Shown here piece by piece: positions 1-8,280 of a stretch of DNA of 26,374 nucleotides. The notes under the pieces are model-generated. The model was not told where the DNA came from, searched no databases, and saw nothing but the letters and a program-made list of their open reading frames with translations. The translations under genes were made by a program, and so were the position numbers. The DNA comes from an uncultured Spirochaetales bacterium (GTDB lineage: Bacteria; Spirochaetota; Spirochaetia; Sphaerochaetales; Sphaerochaetaceae), in NCBI GenBank assembly GCA_934247875.1, contig CAKQJZ010000020.1, forward strand, positions 1 to 26,374. The letters run 5' to 3'. Numbering within the stretch: the stretch's first letter is position 1; each line of letters opens with the position of its first letter.

Positions 1-80
1 TGCGTTATAGGGATCAAAAACCTTGATTCATGCACTTAAATGCAGTTTTTCATCCCCGTTTGCAGATCAAGAGTTTAAAA

Positions 81-109
81 TTTACAATGGATTTTTATTT
101 CATTATGCT
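81..109 (+). promoter_or_regulatory. sigma70-type promoter of the beta-barrel protein gene
   Basis: TTTACA (81-86) and TATGCT (104-109) are separated by 17 bases. Transcription would begin near 116, just ahead of the AAGAGG ribosome binding site at 121-126. The match is good but was judged only by eye. Confidence 0.55.
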
Positions 110-131
110 AAAATCTTTAAAAGAGGTTTAT

Positions 132-821
132 ATGAAAAAGTTACTTTCGCTTGTGTTGCTTTTGCTTTTGTTCTCTGCATCTCTCTTTGCAGTTGATTTT
201 GATTCAGTATATGCAGGAGGTCATGGTTTACCTTCTACTGTTATGACTCTTAGATTTGCAGGTGATTATAGACAGCTTAAAAACAAGACAGATGGTGTTA
301 CAAAAGTACATAGCATTGTTACTGCAAGTGATATTGACGTCTATTTCAATGATTACATTGGTGCTTTCACTACTGCAGGTGTAATCATTCCTGTCATTGG
401 AACATATGAAGGCCGCGATATTAAATGGGATCAGCTTGATGCTCCACTGTTTTGTAAGGTTGGTTTGATTGGCAGAGCTCCTTTTAGAGGTGGATGTGGC
501 TTAGAGTTCAGATTTGGAATCGGAGTCAATTGCAACTATCAATATAGCTATTGGAACTACTATCCTGGTTATTATGGTTCTACAATCGCAGAAGAAGTCA
601 AAGTAACTAAATATGAATCTCAAGTTGTAGGTGGGGTAGATTTCTATAATTTCTTTGATCGTAATAACGCATTTGGCATGCGTCTTGGCGCTGATGTTGC
701 ATATACTTTCTATTCATATGTTGAGAAAACATCATCAATGAGTCCATCTTCTTCTGTTTCAAGCTTAGAGATAACAGGCTTTGAAATACAGCCATATTTA
801 TCATTCATATTTGGATTCTGA
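132..821 (+). CDS. secreted outer-membrane beta-barrel-like protein
   Basis: A 229-residue protein. It begins with a classic export signal (MKKLLS, a long Leu run, then SASLFA) with probable cleavage before VDF at about residue 21. The mature part is rich in Gly, Tyr and Phe in an alternating pattern and ends in LSFIFGF; a terminal Phe is the usual insertion signal of beta-barrel outer-membrane proteins. I chose the ATG at 132 because AAGAGG lies just upstream and the signal peptide starts there; the open frame extends back to about 30, but those residues look untranslated. It has its own promoter and is closed by a strong hairpin. It resembles the small uncharacterised barrel proteins that are common in spirochaetes, but I cannot name a family. 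No enzymatic motif is visible. Confidence 0.75.
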   Translation: MKKLLSLVLLLLLFSASLFAVDFDSVYAGGHGLPSTVMTLRFAGDYRQLKNKTDGVTKVHSIVTASDIDVYFNDYIGAFTTAGVIIPVIGTYEGRDIKWDQLDAPLFCKVGLIGRAPFRGGCGLEFRFGIGVNCNYQYSYWNYYPGYYGSTIAEEVKVTKYESQVVGGVDFYNFFDRNNAFGMRLGADVAYTFYSYVEKTSSMSPSSSVSSLEITGFEIQPYLSFIFGF

Positions 822-854
822 TAAGTATTTGAAATATATCTAATTACGTGATTC

Positions 855-883
855 GAGGCTGCCAATCTGGCAGCTTCTCTTTT
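855..883 (+). terminator. Rho-independent terminator after the beta-barrel gene
   Basis: A perfect GCTGCCA / TGGCAGC stem (858-864 and 868-874, three-base loop) extends outward to about 10 bp with one G-U pair. It is followed by TCTTTT at 878-883. Confidence 0.85.
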
Positions 884-914
884 GCATATGAAGGTGATAT
901 GTTCTTGAGGGTAC

Positions 915-943
915 TTGAAAAAAGTATGAAATCGTACAATAAT
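915..943 (+). promoter_or_regulatory. candidate promoter of the marR-MATE operon
   Basis: TTGAAA (915-920) and AATAAT (938-943) have a 17-base spacer. The -10 box lies inside the palindrome at 936-951. A start near 950 would leave only about 13 bases of leader before the ATG at 963. Confidence 0.45.
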
Positions 944-951
944 AGTATTGT
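936..951. promoter_or_regulatory. palindromic candidate MarR operator
   Basis: ACAATA (936-941), four bases, TATTGT (946-951) form a perfect inverted repeat over the probable -10 region. It is flanked on both sides by TCGTAC (932-937 and 953-958). MarR-family regulators usually bind 16-20 bp palindromes overlapping their own promoter, so autorepression is the natural reading. Confidence 0.55.
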
Positions 952-962
952 TTCGTACTATT

Positions 963-1397
963 ATGAATAATCAGAAAATAATGCGTTACCGACGCGCAAT
1001 CGGTGAAATCGAGGCACTTTATCATGAAGTGGCAACAAAGCATGGCCTTTCAAATAGTGCTTATTCGATTTTGTATGCTATCTGCTCTCAAGGAGACAGA
1101 TGCTCGTTAAAAGATATCGTGCTTTATTCATGCATCAGTAAGCAAACAGTGAATTCTGCCTTAAGAAAACTGGAAGAAGAGGGGATTCTCTACCTTCAGA
1201 TGGTAAATGGAAAGAATAAAGAAGCTGTGCTTACCGAGAAGGGTAAAGAACTCGCTGATAAAACAGCGAAGAAGCTGCTTTTGCTCGAAGAGAAGCTCTT
1301 GAATGAGATCTGGAGCGAAGACGAATTTAATAAATACACAGAACTTTCAGAGAAGTTCGGTAAGGATTTGAAAGGATTAATTGAGAGGGAGTTATGA
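963..1397 (+). CDS. MarR-family transcriptional regulator
   Basis: A 144-residue protein with the MarR layout: an N-terminal helical dimerisation part (NNQKIMRYRRAIGEIEALYHE), then a winged helix. The recognition segment (SLKDIVLYSCISKQTVNSAL) is followed by KLEEEGILYLQM, a beta wing (NGKNKEAVLTEKG) and a C-terminal dimerisation helix. Length is typical. The start is uncertain: ATG 963 has no clear Shine-Dalgarno, and an in-frame TTG at 948 lies within the palindrome. The stop overlaps the MATE start by four bases (ATGA), so the two are translationally coupled. The usual logic for this pairing is that a small-molecule ligand releases the repressor and induces the exporter. The ligand is unknown. 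Confidence 0.88.
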   Translation: MNNQKIMRYRRAIGEIEALYHEVATKHGLSNSAYSILYAICSQGDRCSLKDIVLYSCISKQTVNSALRKLEEEGILYLQMVNGKNKEAVLTEKGKELADKTAKKLLLLEEKLLNEIWSEDEFNKYTELSEKFGKDLKGLIEREL

Positions 1398-2719
1398 TAA
1401 AACTATCGGATCATTTTGATACTAAGCGTCTGATTAAATACACGTTTCCATCAATAATGATGATGATATTCACTTCTATTTACAGCATAGTTGATGGCTT
1501 CTTTGTGTCTAACTATGCCGGGAAGACTCCCTTTGCTGCTGTTAACTTCATAATGCCTGTCTTGATGATTGTAGGCTGTGTTGGGTTTATATTCGGAACA
1601 GGTGGCAGTGCGCTTATTGCAGTCCTTCTTGGTGAGAAAAGGCGCGATAAAGCCAATGAAGTATTCACTCAGAATATTGTTGTTTCTGCACTCATTGGAG
1701 CTCTGTTGGCAATTATCACGTTCGTTGCGACTCCGAGGCTTGCTGCTTTAATGGGTGCTGAAGGTCAGCTTTTATCTGACAGTGTCTTATATTGCAGAAT
1801 CAATTTACTATCACTTCCTTTTTTTGTGCTTCAATTCCACTTTCAGTGTTTGTTTGCGACAGCTGAGAAGCCTCGACTAGGACTTATAGTGACTGTAGCA
1901 GCAGGTAGTGCAAATATCATTCTGGATTTTGTTTTTGTTGGTATTTTCAAATGGGCATTAGTCGGTGCTGCTGCAGCAACTGTGATAAGCCAGATTGTAG
2001 GTGGACTTGCTCCTCTTATTTACTTTGGTAGGAAGAACACAAGCTTACTGAGACTGACTAAGTTCCATTTCAATGGAAAAGCACTCCTAAAGACACTTAC
2101 TAATGGTTCCTCTGAATTCTTGAGCAATGTATCTATGTCGCTTGTCAGCATGCTTTACAACATTCAGCTATTGAAATATTCAGGTGAGAATGGAGTAGCA
2201 GCATATGGTGTTCTAATGTATGTTGGCATGATTTTCCAGTCAATATTCATTGGCTACGCAGTTGGCAGTGCACCAATTGTCAGCTACAACTATGGTGCAG
2301 AGCATTATGACGAGCTGAAGAACCTCAAAAAGCGAGGCACATCGATAATCATAGCTTCATCTATTATGATGCTTTTGTTTGGTGAGATATTCGGACGTCC
2401 ATTTTCAAGAGTTTTCGTAGGATACGATGAAGAGCTATTGGAAATCACTGCTCATGCATTTGCTATATTCTCATTCTCTTTCCTGTTCTCTGGCTATTCG
2501 ATATTTGGATCTTCATTCTTCACTGCTTTGAACAATGGTTTGATATCTGCATTGAACTCAGTGCTTAGAACTTTAGTATTTCAGGTGCTGTTTGTTCTTA
2601 TTCTTCCTATCTTCTTTGGCTTAGATGGAGTTTGGCTATCAATAATAGGAGCAGAAGTCGCAGCTGTATTTGTTACTATAACATTTATGATAAAGCTGAA
2701 GAAAAGGTACAATTATTAA
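1394..2719 (+). CDS. MATE-family multidrug/metabolite exporter
   Basis: A 441-residue integral membrane protein with about 12 hydrophobic spans, the normal MATE length. The N-terminus (KRLIKYTFPSIMMMIFTSIY, then a VDGFF segment) and the GTGGSALIAVLLGEKRRDKA loop are typical of the MepA/DinF-type branch. These carriers export drugs or metabolites in exchange for Na+ or H+. The start is set by GAGAGGGAG upstream and the ATGA overlap with marR, making it the probable target of that regulator. It is distinct from the second MATE gene at 4901. Confidence 0.9.
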   Translation: MIKLSDHFDTKRLIKYTFPSIMMMIFTSIYSIVDGFFVSNYAGKTPFAAVNFIMPVLMIVGCVGFIFGTGGSALIAVLLGEKRRDKANEVFTQNIVVSALIGALLAIITFVATPRLAALMGAEGQLLSDSVLYCRINLLSLPFFVLQFHFQCLFATAEKPRLGLIVTVAAGSANIILDFVFVGIFKWALVGAAAATVISQIVGGLAPLIYFGRKNTSLLRLTKFHFNGKALLKTLTNGSSEFLSNVSMSLVSMLYNIQLLKYSGENGVAAYGVLMYVGMIFQSIFIGYAVGSAPIVSYNYGAEHYDELKNLKKRGTSIIIASSIMMLLFGEIFGRPFSRVFVGYDEELLEITAHAFAIFSFSFLFSGYSIFGSSFFTALNNGLISALNSVLRTLVFQVLFVLILPIFFGLDGVWLSIIGAEVAAVFVTITFMIKLKKRYNY

Positions 2720-2817
2720 CATAACTATCTATGCTACAAGGTATTGGGCAAAGAAGATAAAAAGTTCTAGCAATTATTATTCAACTCTGTCAAAATCATA
2801 TCTATTGGAGTTGTTAG

Positions 2818-4230
2818 ATGGTAAGTGAAAAGAAGAGCACTTTTTCAGGCTCGATTGGATTTGTTTTGGCTAGTGCAGGTAGTGCTGTAGGACTAGGTAA
2901 TATCTGGAGATTCCCATATCTTGCAGCTGAAGGTGGCGGCGGAGTATTCCTTGTAACCTATATTATTCTTGCTTTGACTTTTGGTTTTACATTGCTCACA
3001 ACAGATGTTGCTATTGGTAGAAGAACAAAGAAAAGCCCTATTGAAGCGTATGCAGCAATTTCTAAGAAATGGAAGTTCGTTGGATACCTTGCATTCATTG
3101 TCCCTGCTTTGATTATCACATATTACACAGTAATCGGAGGCTGGATTATCAAGTACTTGGTTACATATATTATCGGGCATGGCAATGCAGCTGCAGAGAG
3201 TAATTACTTCACAGAGTTCATTACATCTCCTGTTGCTTCTATTATCTATATGCTTATTTTCTTCTTAGCAACTGCATTCATTGTTTACAATGGCGTTGAG
3301 AAGGGCATTGAGAAGTCATCTAAATACATTATGCCAGGCCTATTTGTGCTGATTTTCATTATTGCTATTTACTCGCTTTTCTTAAAGCATGATGACAACG
3401 GTACAGTAAGAACAGGCCTTCAGGGGCTATACCATTATATAATCCCATCATTTAAAGGCATGACTCTGACAGGTTTCCTTGATGTTCTTCTATCAGCAAT
3501 GGGACAGCTTTTCTATTCTCTTTCTGTAGCTATGGGAATCATGATTACATATGGCTCATATGTTAAGGATGATGTAAATCTTCCATCCTCTCTTGGCCAG
3601 ATTGAGTTCTTCGATACTATGGTAGCTTTCTTGGCTGGTATGATGATCATTCCTGCTGTTTATGTATTCTATGGTATGGATGGCATGTCTGCAGGTCCAA
3701 GCTTGATATTTGTTTCTCTTCCAAAGATCTTCCAGTCAATGGGCTTTATTGGCCAGATTATCGGAGTGCTTTTCTTTATAATGGTTCTATTCGCAGCACT
3801 TACTAGCTGTGTATCCATATTGGAAACACTTGTTGCAAATTGCATGGAAGTATTCAAAGCAGAGAGAAAGAAGTCTTGTATTACAGTTACAGCTATTGCA
3901 ACAGCAGCTGCTGTAATCATATGTCTAGGCTACAGCGTATTCTACTTCGAAGTCACACTCCCAACTGGCGCAGTTGCACAGCTTCTGGATATCGCAGATT
4001 ACATCTCTAACAGCGTATTGATGCCTATAGTATCTATTTCAACTTGTGTATTGATTGGCTGGATAGTTGGTCCTAAGTGGATTACAGATGAGATTGAGAA
4101 GAACAATGTAGTCTTCAAAAGAAAGAGGCTATATGTAATCATGATCAAATTTGTAGCACCAGTACTGCTGTTCATTCTCTTCTTACAGTCTATAGGCGTA
4201 TTCAATATAATTGGAAAGCTTTTCAGTTAA
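2818..4230 (+). CDS. sodium-dependent NSS/SNF-family transporter
   Basis: A 470-residue protein with 11-12 membrane spans. TM1 has the neurotransmitter:sodium symporter signature GSAVGLGNIWRFPYL (GNIWRFPY at residues 27-34), whose unwound middle forms the Na+ and substrate sites. Further hallmarks are the TTDVAIGRRT segment after TM2 and FYSLSVAMGIMITYGSY in the TM6 region. Bacterial members take up amino acids or related amines using the Na+ gradient; the substrate here cannot be read. The start follows GGAG at 2807-2810. It stands alone between a 98-base gap and a strong terminator, so it is probably monocistronic. Confidence 0.92.
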   Translation: MVSEKKSTFSGSIGFVLASAGSAVGLGNIWRFPYLAAEGGGGVFLVTYIILALTFGFTLLTTDVAIGRRTKKSPIEAYAAISKKWKFVGYLAFIVPALIITYYTVIGGWIIKYLVTYIIGHGNAAAESNYFTEFITSPVASIIYMLIFFLATAFIVYNGVEKGIEKSSKYIMPGLFVLIFIIAIYSLFLKHDDNGTVRTGLQGLYHYIIPSFKGMTLTGFLDVLLSAMGQLFYSLSVAMGIMITYGSYVKDDVNLPSSLGQIEFFDTMVAFLAGMMIIPAVYVFYGMDGMSAGPSLIFVSLPKIFQSMGFIGQIIGVLFFIMVLFAALTSCVSILETLVANCMEVFKAERKKSCITVTAIATAAAVIICLGYSVFYFEVTLPTGAVAQLLDIADYISNSVLMPIVSISTCVLIGWIVGPKWITDEIEKNNVVFKRKRLYVIMIKFVAPVLLFILFLQSIGVFNIIGKLFS

Positions 4231-4237
4231 GATGTAT

Positions 4238-4269
4238 GGGCCCTCGAAAAAGCAGGGTCCTTATTTTTT
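4238..4269 (+). terminator. Rho-independent terminator after the NSS transporter
   Basis: GGGCCCT (4238-4244) pairs with AGGGTCC (4254-4260), 7 bp with one G-U, across a nine-base loop. TTATTTTTT follows immediately. Confidence 0.88.
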
Positions 4270-4318
4270 CTCTTGCCTATGTGAAAAAATCGTATTATTT
4301 AGAAGTTGAGGTGGAAAC

Positions 4319-4837
4319 ATGAACGAAGTAATTGAGAATATGACTAGCAGACGCAGTGTCAGAGCATATAGCTCTAAGCCTGTAGATCGTGCTCTTATTG
4401 ATGAAATCATCGAAGCAGGACTTTATGCTCCAAGTGCTATGAACAAGCAAGATACTCTTATCATTGCTATAGAGGATAAGAGTGTACGTGATAAGATTTC
4501 CAAGATGAATGCAGCTATTATGGGAAGTAATTCAGATCCTTTTTATGGAGCACCTGTTATTCTTCTTGTCCTTTACAACAAAGCAAATAGAAATGGCATT
4601 TATGATGGTTCTTTAGTGCTTGGCAACATGATGAATGCTGCGCACTCATTGGGCCTTTCTAGCTGCTGGATACATAGAGCAAAAGAAGAGTTTGAAAGTG
4701 ATGAAGGGAAGTCTCTCTTGAAGTCTTTTGGCATTGAAGGCGAGTGGGAAGGCGTTGGCCATATGGCTCTTGGCTATTCTGCTTCTGGTGAGCCAAAAGC
4801 GCCAGAGAGAAAGAGTGGGCGTGTGATTCATATCTGA
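4319..4837 (+). CDS. nitroreductase-family flavoprotein
   Basis: A 172-residue protein that opens with the family motif NMTSRRSVRAYSSKPVD (FMN-phosphate binding Arg residues). It continues with IIEAGLYAPSAMNKQ and ends with a GHMALGY segment and KAPERKSGRVI, all typical of short FMN-dependent NAD(P)H oxidoreductases of the NfsB/NfnB superfamily. These act as dimers on quinones, nitroaromatics or flavins; the true substrate is unknown. GAGGTGG at 4308-4314 fixes the start. It lies after a terminator and 63 bases before a separately promoted MATE gene, so it is probably transcribed alone. Confidence 0.9.
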   Translation: MNEVIENMTSRRSVRAYSSKPVDRALIDEIIEAGLYAPSAMNKQDTLIIAIEDKSVRDKISKMNAAIMGSNSDPFYGAPVILLVLYNKANRNGIYDGSLVLGNMMNAAHSLGLSSCWIHRAKEEFESDEGKSLLKSFGIEGEWEGVGHMALGYSASGEPKAPERKSGRVIHI

Positions 4838-4860
4838 TTTATAAAGATACCGCAAACGCT

Positions 4861-4889
4861 TAGACAAGCAATCTTATTGTGCATATAAT
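4861..4889 (+). promoter_or_regulatory. near-consensus sigma70 promoter of the second MATE gene
   Basis: TAGACA (4861-4866) and a perfect TATAAT (4884-4889) are separated by 17 bases. The predicted start is about 4895-4898, only a few bases before the ATG at 4901. Confidence 0.7.
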
Positions 4890-4900
4890 CCACATCAGCT

Positions 4901-6241
4901 ATGAAAAAGAATATTGACATGCTTAATGGGCTGATGTGGAATAAGATTCCTGCCTTTGCGCTGACTATTGCTACTACAGCTGTTCTTAGCCAGCTCTTCA
5001 ATGCATCTGACTTGGCTGTTGTTGGCAACTTTACAGGCTCCATGCGCAATATTGCTGTTGCTGCAGTTGGCGCTAATAGCCCAATTGTATCTTTGATCCT
5101 CAATCTTTTCATTGGAATATCACTTGGTTCTAATGTAATAATAGCAAGTGCTATTGGCTGTCAAAATAAAGAAGAAGCAAATAAAGCAGTTCATACATCG
5201 ATAGTCTTTTCTGTAGTTGGTGGAGTCGTTACTGCTGTTGTATCGGAGCTTTTAGCATCTCCTGTTTTGAAGCTTTTGAACACTCCTGATGAAGTTTTTC
5301 CTTTAGCATTGTTATATCTCAGGATATATTTGCTAGGACTTCCTGTTATTTTCTTATACAACTTTGAAGCTGCGATTTTCAGAAGCAATGGAAACACAAG
5401 AACACCACTCTTTGCTCTAGCTCTGTCTGGTGTTATCAATGTAATTCTCAATCTCTTCTTTGTGATAGTGCTTAAGATGTCTGTTGAGGGTGTTGCTATT
5501 GCAACTGTTATTTCCAATGCAATAAGCGCAGCAATACTATTTTTTAAGCTTCTAAGAGAGGATGACTATATTCACTTAGACTTGAAAGGACTGGCAATAG
5601 ATACTCGAATACTCAAAAAGATTATTTCTATTGGACTTCCTGCTGGTATTCAGAGCGGAGTATTCTCACTTGCAAATATCATCATTCAGTCATCTATTAA
5701 CAGCCTTGGCACTGTCGTGATAGCTGCATCTAGTGCTGCACTGAATGTTGAGATTTTCGTGTATTACATCATCAACTCTTTTGCTCAGGCATGCACAGCA
5801 TTCGTAGATCAAAACTATGGTGCTGGCCAGCTTGATAGGTGCAAGAAAGTATATAGAATATCAATGATTGAAGATGCTATAGCACTCTCTATAGCTGCTT
5901 CTTTTGTGTTGCTATTTGGAAAAGAGCTTATCGCTATCTTCAATAGTGATAGCGAAGTAGTGGAGACTGGGTATATCAGGCTTGTTATGATCATGGCTTC
6001 ATACACTTGCAACTTCATCTATGAAGTAACATCTGGTTACTTAAGGGGCTATGGCATTTCATTGGTTCCATCTGTTTTAACTACACTGGGGATATGTGGA
6101 GTAAGACTTGTTTGGATTTTCACAGTGTTCCCTCAAAGCAGAACTTTCCGCACTATTATGGAAGCATATCCACTGAGTTTGTTTGTAACAGCATTCCTTG
6201 TTGTGTCATACTACATCTACAAACGGAAATCGCTTAGATGA
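4901..6241 (+). CDS. MATE-family exporter, second copy
   Basis: A 446-residue protein with about 12 spans. The start (MLNGLMWNKIPAFALTIAT, then LSQLFNASDLAVVGNFTG) and the SSINSLGT, NQNYG-like and GYLRGYG segments match the MATE branch often annotated as MatE efflux proteins. No Shine-Dalgarno precedes ATG 4901, and the strong promoter at 4861-4889 would give an almost leaderless transcript. Met7 (ATG 4919) is an alternative start, but residues resembling the preceding KKNIDM are usually kept in this family. The stop overlaps the next gene by four bases, linking it to the alpha/beta hydrolase. Sequence and residues differ clearly from the MATE at 1394, so this is not a recent duplication. Confidence 0.9.
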   Translation: MKKNIDMLNGLMWNKIPAFALTIATTAVLSQLFNASDLAVVGNFTGSMRNIAVAAVGANSPIVSLILNLFIGISLGSNVIIASAIGCQNKEEANKAVHTSIVFSVVGGVVTAVVSELLASPVLKLLNTPDEVFPLALLYLRIYLLGLPVIFLYNFEAAIFRSNGNTRTPLFALALSGVINVILNLFFVIVLKMSVEGVAIATVISNAISAAILFFKLLREDDYIHLDLKGLAIDTRILKKIISIGLPAGIQSGVFSLANIIIQSSINSLGTVVIAASSAALNVEIFVYYIINSFAQACTAFVDQNYGAGQLDRCKKVYRISMIEDAIALSIAASFVLLFGKELIAIFNSDSEVVETGYIRLVMIMASYTCNFIYEVTSGYLRGYGISLVPSVLTTLGICGVRLVWIFTVFPQSRTFRTIMEAYPLSLFVTAFLVVSYYIYKRKSLR

Positions 6242-6939
6242 AGAAAGCTCTGACTATATTATTGATCATATTTCTAATTGCTATTGGAGCTTTTGCTTTT
6301 TATGCCTCTGATTATTACAAAGCAGATGAAGCTGCGATAATAGAGTATTTGAAAGGATCCAAAGCTGATGATGGATGTATAGTAGTGCTTCCTGAGGAAG
6401 TCTCAGACAAAGCTTTGATCTTTTATCCTGGAGGCAAAGTAGAATACAGTGCATACATTCCTCTTCTAGAAGAACTAGCTTCTAGAGGTATTGTTTGCTT
6501 TCTTCCTAAGATGACGTTTAACCTTGCAATACTATCGCCAAACAAAGCTGATGAAATCATAAAAGAACACAAAGAGATAAATACTTGGTATATTGGTGGC
6601 CACTCACTAGGTGGAGCTGCTGCGTCAATATACGCGTCAAAGCACCAAGACGCTATAGATTCTTTGCTTCTGCTTGCATCTTATTCGACAAAAGATATTT
6701 CTGATTCAAAAATAGATGTGCTTTCGATTTATGGAAGTGAAGATGGTGTTCTTAACTATGATAGCTATGAGAAATATAAAAAGAATCTTCCTCTTAGTGC
6801 TAAAGAAGTGATAATCAAAGGTGGCAATCATAGTGGGTTTGGCTTCTATGGTCCCCAGAAAGGTGACAATGACAGTGCTATAAGCAAGGCCCAGCAAATT
6901 GAGGAAACAGTTGCTGCTATAATGAGTTTTATTGAATAA
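6238..6939 (+). CDS. membrane-anchored alpha/beta hydrolase
   Basis: A 233-residue protein with an N-terminal hydrophobic segment (residues 4-22) that would act as signal or anchor, followed by an alpha/beta hydrolase fold. The nucleophile elbow is GGHSLGG with Ser123. The acid is probably Asp169 in YGSEDG and the base His198 in GGNHSGFG, a complete triad in the right order. FYPGGKVEYSAY near residue 62 fits the oxyanion-hole strand. The family includes small esterases and dienelactone-hydrolase-like enzymes (Abhydrolase_5 type). It starts inside the stop of the MATE gene (ATGA) and shares its transcript. The substrate is unknown, and whether it acts outside the cytoplasm depends on the N-terminal segment. 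Confidence 0.85.
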   Translation: MKKALTILLIIFLIAIGAFAFYASDYYKADEAAIIEYLKGSKADDGCIVVLPEEVSDKALIFYPGGKVEYSAYIPLLEELASRGIVCFLPKMTFNLAILSPNKADEIIKEHKEINTWYIGGHSLGGAAASIYASKHQDAIDSLLLLASYSTKDISDSKIDVLSIYGSEDGVLNYDSYEKYKKNLPLSAKEVIIKGGNHSGFGFYGPQKGDNDSAISKAQQIEETVAAIMSFIE

Positions 6940-6940
6940 T

Positions 6941-7001
6941 TTGCCAAATCTCAAAGTAGTACTTTGAATTTTTGCCATTTTTTCAAAGTAGAACTTTGAT
7001 T
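6941..7001. repeat. tandem palindromes upstream of the AAA ATPase remnant
   Basis: Two imperfect copies of a 31-32 base unit. Each begins TTGCCA (6941, 6972) and carries a palindrome: CAAAGTA-G-TACTTTG (6952-6966) and CAAAGT-AGA-ACTTTG (6984-6998). Palindrome starts are 32 bases apart, about three helical turns, so bound proteins would sit on the same face. A possible -35 (TTGATT, 6996-7001) overlaps the second copy, with TTATAT 17 bases on. The layout looks like paired operators. Confidence 0.6.
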
Positions 7002-7030
7002 TTAAGCAGTTTATTGTATTATATAGGTAG

Positions 7031-8208
7031 GAGCAAAAAGCGGAAAATACCTATATTAGCCGTATTCTCGATATTAATAAGAAGCTTGAGAAGAAATCTT
7101 TATTCCTCTTTGGGCCTAGGCAGACAGGAAAGTCTACATACATTAAGAAACAGCTTATTGAGCCAAAGCTATCTTGGACACTTTTAGATAACGAGCTCTA
7201 TAGAGAACTTTCTATTCGTCCTTCTCTCTTGAAAAACACAATAAAAGCAAAAGGAATCAATGATGGTGTTGTTGTGCTAGATGAGATTCAGAGATTGCCT
7301 GATCTTCTCAATGAAGTTCATTTGCTCATTGAAGACACAGATATTCACTTTTTGCTTACTATCTCAAGCGCAAGAAAGCTGAAAAAGAGTGGCGTAAATT
7401 TATTGGGCGGACGAGCTAGTAGATGCAATTTCCATCCGCTGGTTTATCCTGAGATTGCGTCATTTGACTGCTCTCTTGAAAAGTTGTTTTCAACAGGCCT
7501 TTTGCCTACAGCTTTTCTAGGAGAGGATGCTGATAGCTTCCTTGCAGATTATGTAGGGCTTTATTTAAAGGAAGAGATTGAAGCTGAGCGGGAGATTCAT
7601 CATCTTCCTCCTTTTTGGGAATTTCTGCGAATAGTTGCTACAACAAGTGGTGAGATAACCAACTATGAGAACGTAGCACGAGATATCGGGATCAGCGGCG
7701 TGAGTGTCAGAGAGTGGTATAGTATTCTGCGTGGCACTCTTATTGGCTTCGAAGTACCACCTTTTAGAAAGACTAAAATCAGAAAACCAAATGCTTCGAG
7801 CAAGTTCTATCTGTTCGATGTGGGTGTTACAAGAAAGCTTCAAGGATTAAAAACATAGAAGAAGGCACTGCTGAGTTTGGAAGGTATCTAGAAAATTATA
7901 TTGCTATGGAAATCAGAAGCTGGCTAGATTACTCTGCGTGCGAAGGGGCAGGGCTATCTTATTGGCATGCACAAAATGGTCAAGAAGTAGATTTCATAGT
8001 TAATGAGAAGGTTGCTATAGAAGTTAAAGCTGCTAAGCGTATTTCTCAAAGAGATCTAAAAGGATTGAAGGCGCTTATGGAAGAGGGACTAATGGAGAAA
8101 TACATCGTCGTTTGTCGAGAAGAGTATCCACAGGTTCTCGATAATGGAATCATTGTTCTTCCTTATAATGAATTCTTGAAGCAGCTTTGGAATGGAGAGA
8201 TTCTTTGA
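7031..8208 (+). pseudogene. broken AAA+ ATPase with DUF4143 domain
   Basis: Joined conceptually, this encodes a protein of the large AAA_14/DUF4143 family (COG1373). Walker A is GPRQTGKST (from 7112), Walker B is VVVLDEIQRLPD, followed by SSARKLKKSGVNLL (sensor region), LADYVGLYLKEEI, a helix-turn-helix-like segment, FYLFDVGVTRKLQGLK, and the nuclease-like C-terminus SYWHAQNGQEVDFIV with AIEVKAAKR. Two defects are visible. The frame opens only after a TAG at 7028 and has no ATG, GTG or TTG before TTG 7229, which lies beyond Walker A. At the A-run 7849-7853 the frame shifts, giving a TAG at 7856; one extra A would restore GLKNIEEGTAEFG. The function of the intact family is poorly known. A sequencing error could explain the A-run but not easily the missing start. 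Confidence 0.8.
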
Positions 8209-8280
8209 CTCGACAGACTCGACAGGCTCGATAAGATTTTGTCGAGTGCTCGATGAAATATTTGTCGAGGACTCGACAAA
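8209..8280. promoter_or_regulatory. array of seven TCGACA-type half-sites (operator cluster)
   Basis: The half-site CTCGACA or its complement TGTCGAG, some imperfect, occurs at 8209, 8218 and 8227 (direct, exactly 9 bases apart), 8240 (inverted), 8249, 8263 (inverted) and 8272. The last four make two palindromes 23 bases apart: TTTGTCGAG-TG-CTCGATGAA (8238-8257) and the perfect TTTGTCGAG-GA-CTCGACAAA (8261-8280). The array starts on the base after the stop of the ATPase remnant and runs into the promoter of the AlbA_2 gene. This is a strong candidate for cooperative, autogenous repression. Confidence 0.75.

Noticed and set aside
6972..7187. Open frame starting MPFFQSRTLI over the ATPase start
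   Set aside because: It is in a different frame from the Walker A sequence (GPRQTGKST) and reads as low-quality protein; the real signal is the broken ATPase frame.
7840..7870. Programmed -1/+1 frameshift in the ATPase
   Set aside because: The A-run lacks a classic slippery heptamer with downstream structure that I can see, and the gene has also lost its start, so decay or a sequence error is simpler.
8209..8280. Repeat array as a CRISPR
   Set aside because: The repeats are 7-9 bases, alternate in orientation and have no uniform spacers; they fit operators, not CRISPR.
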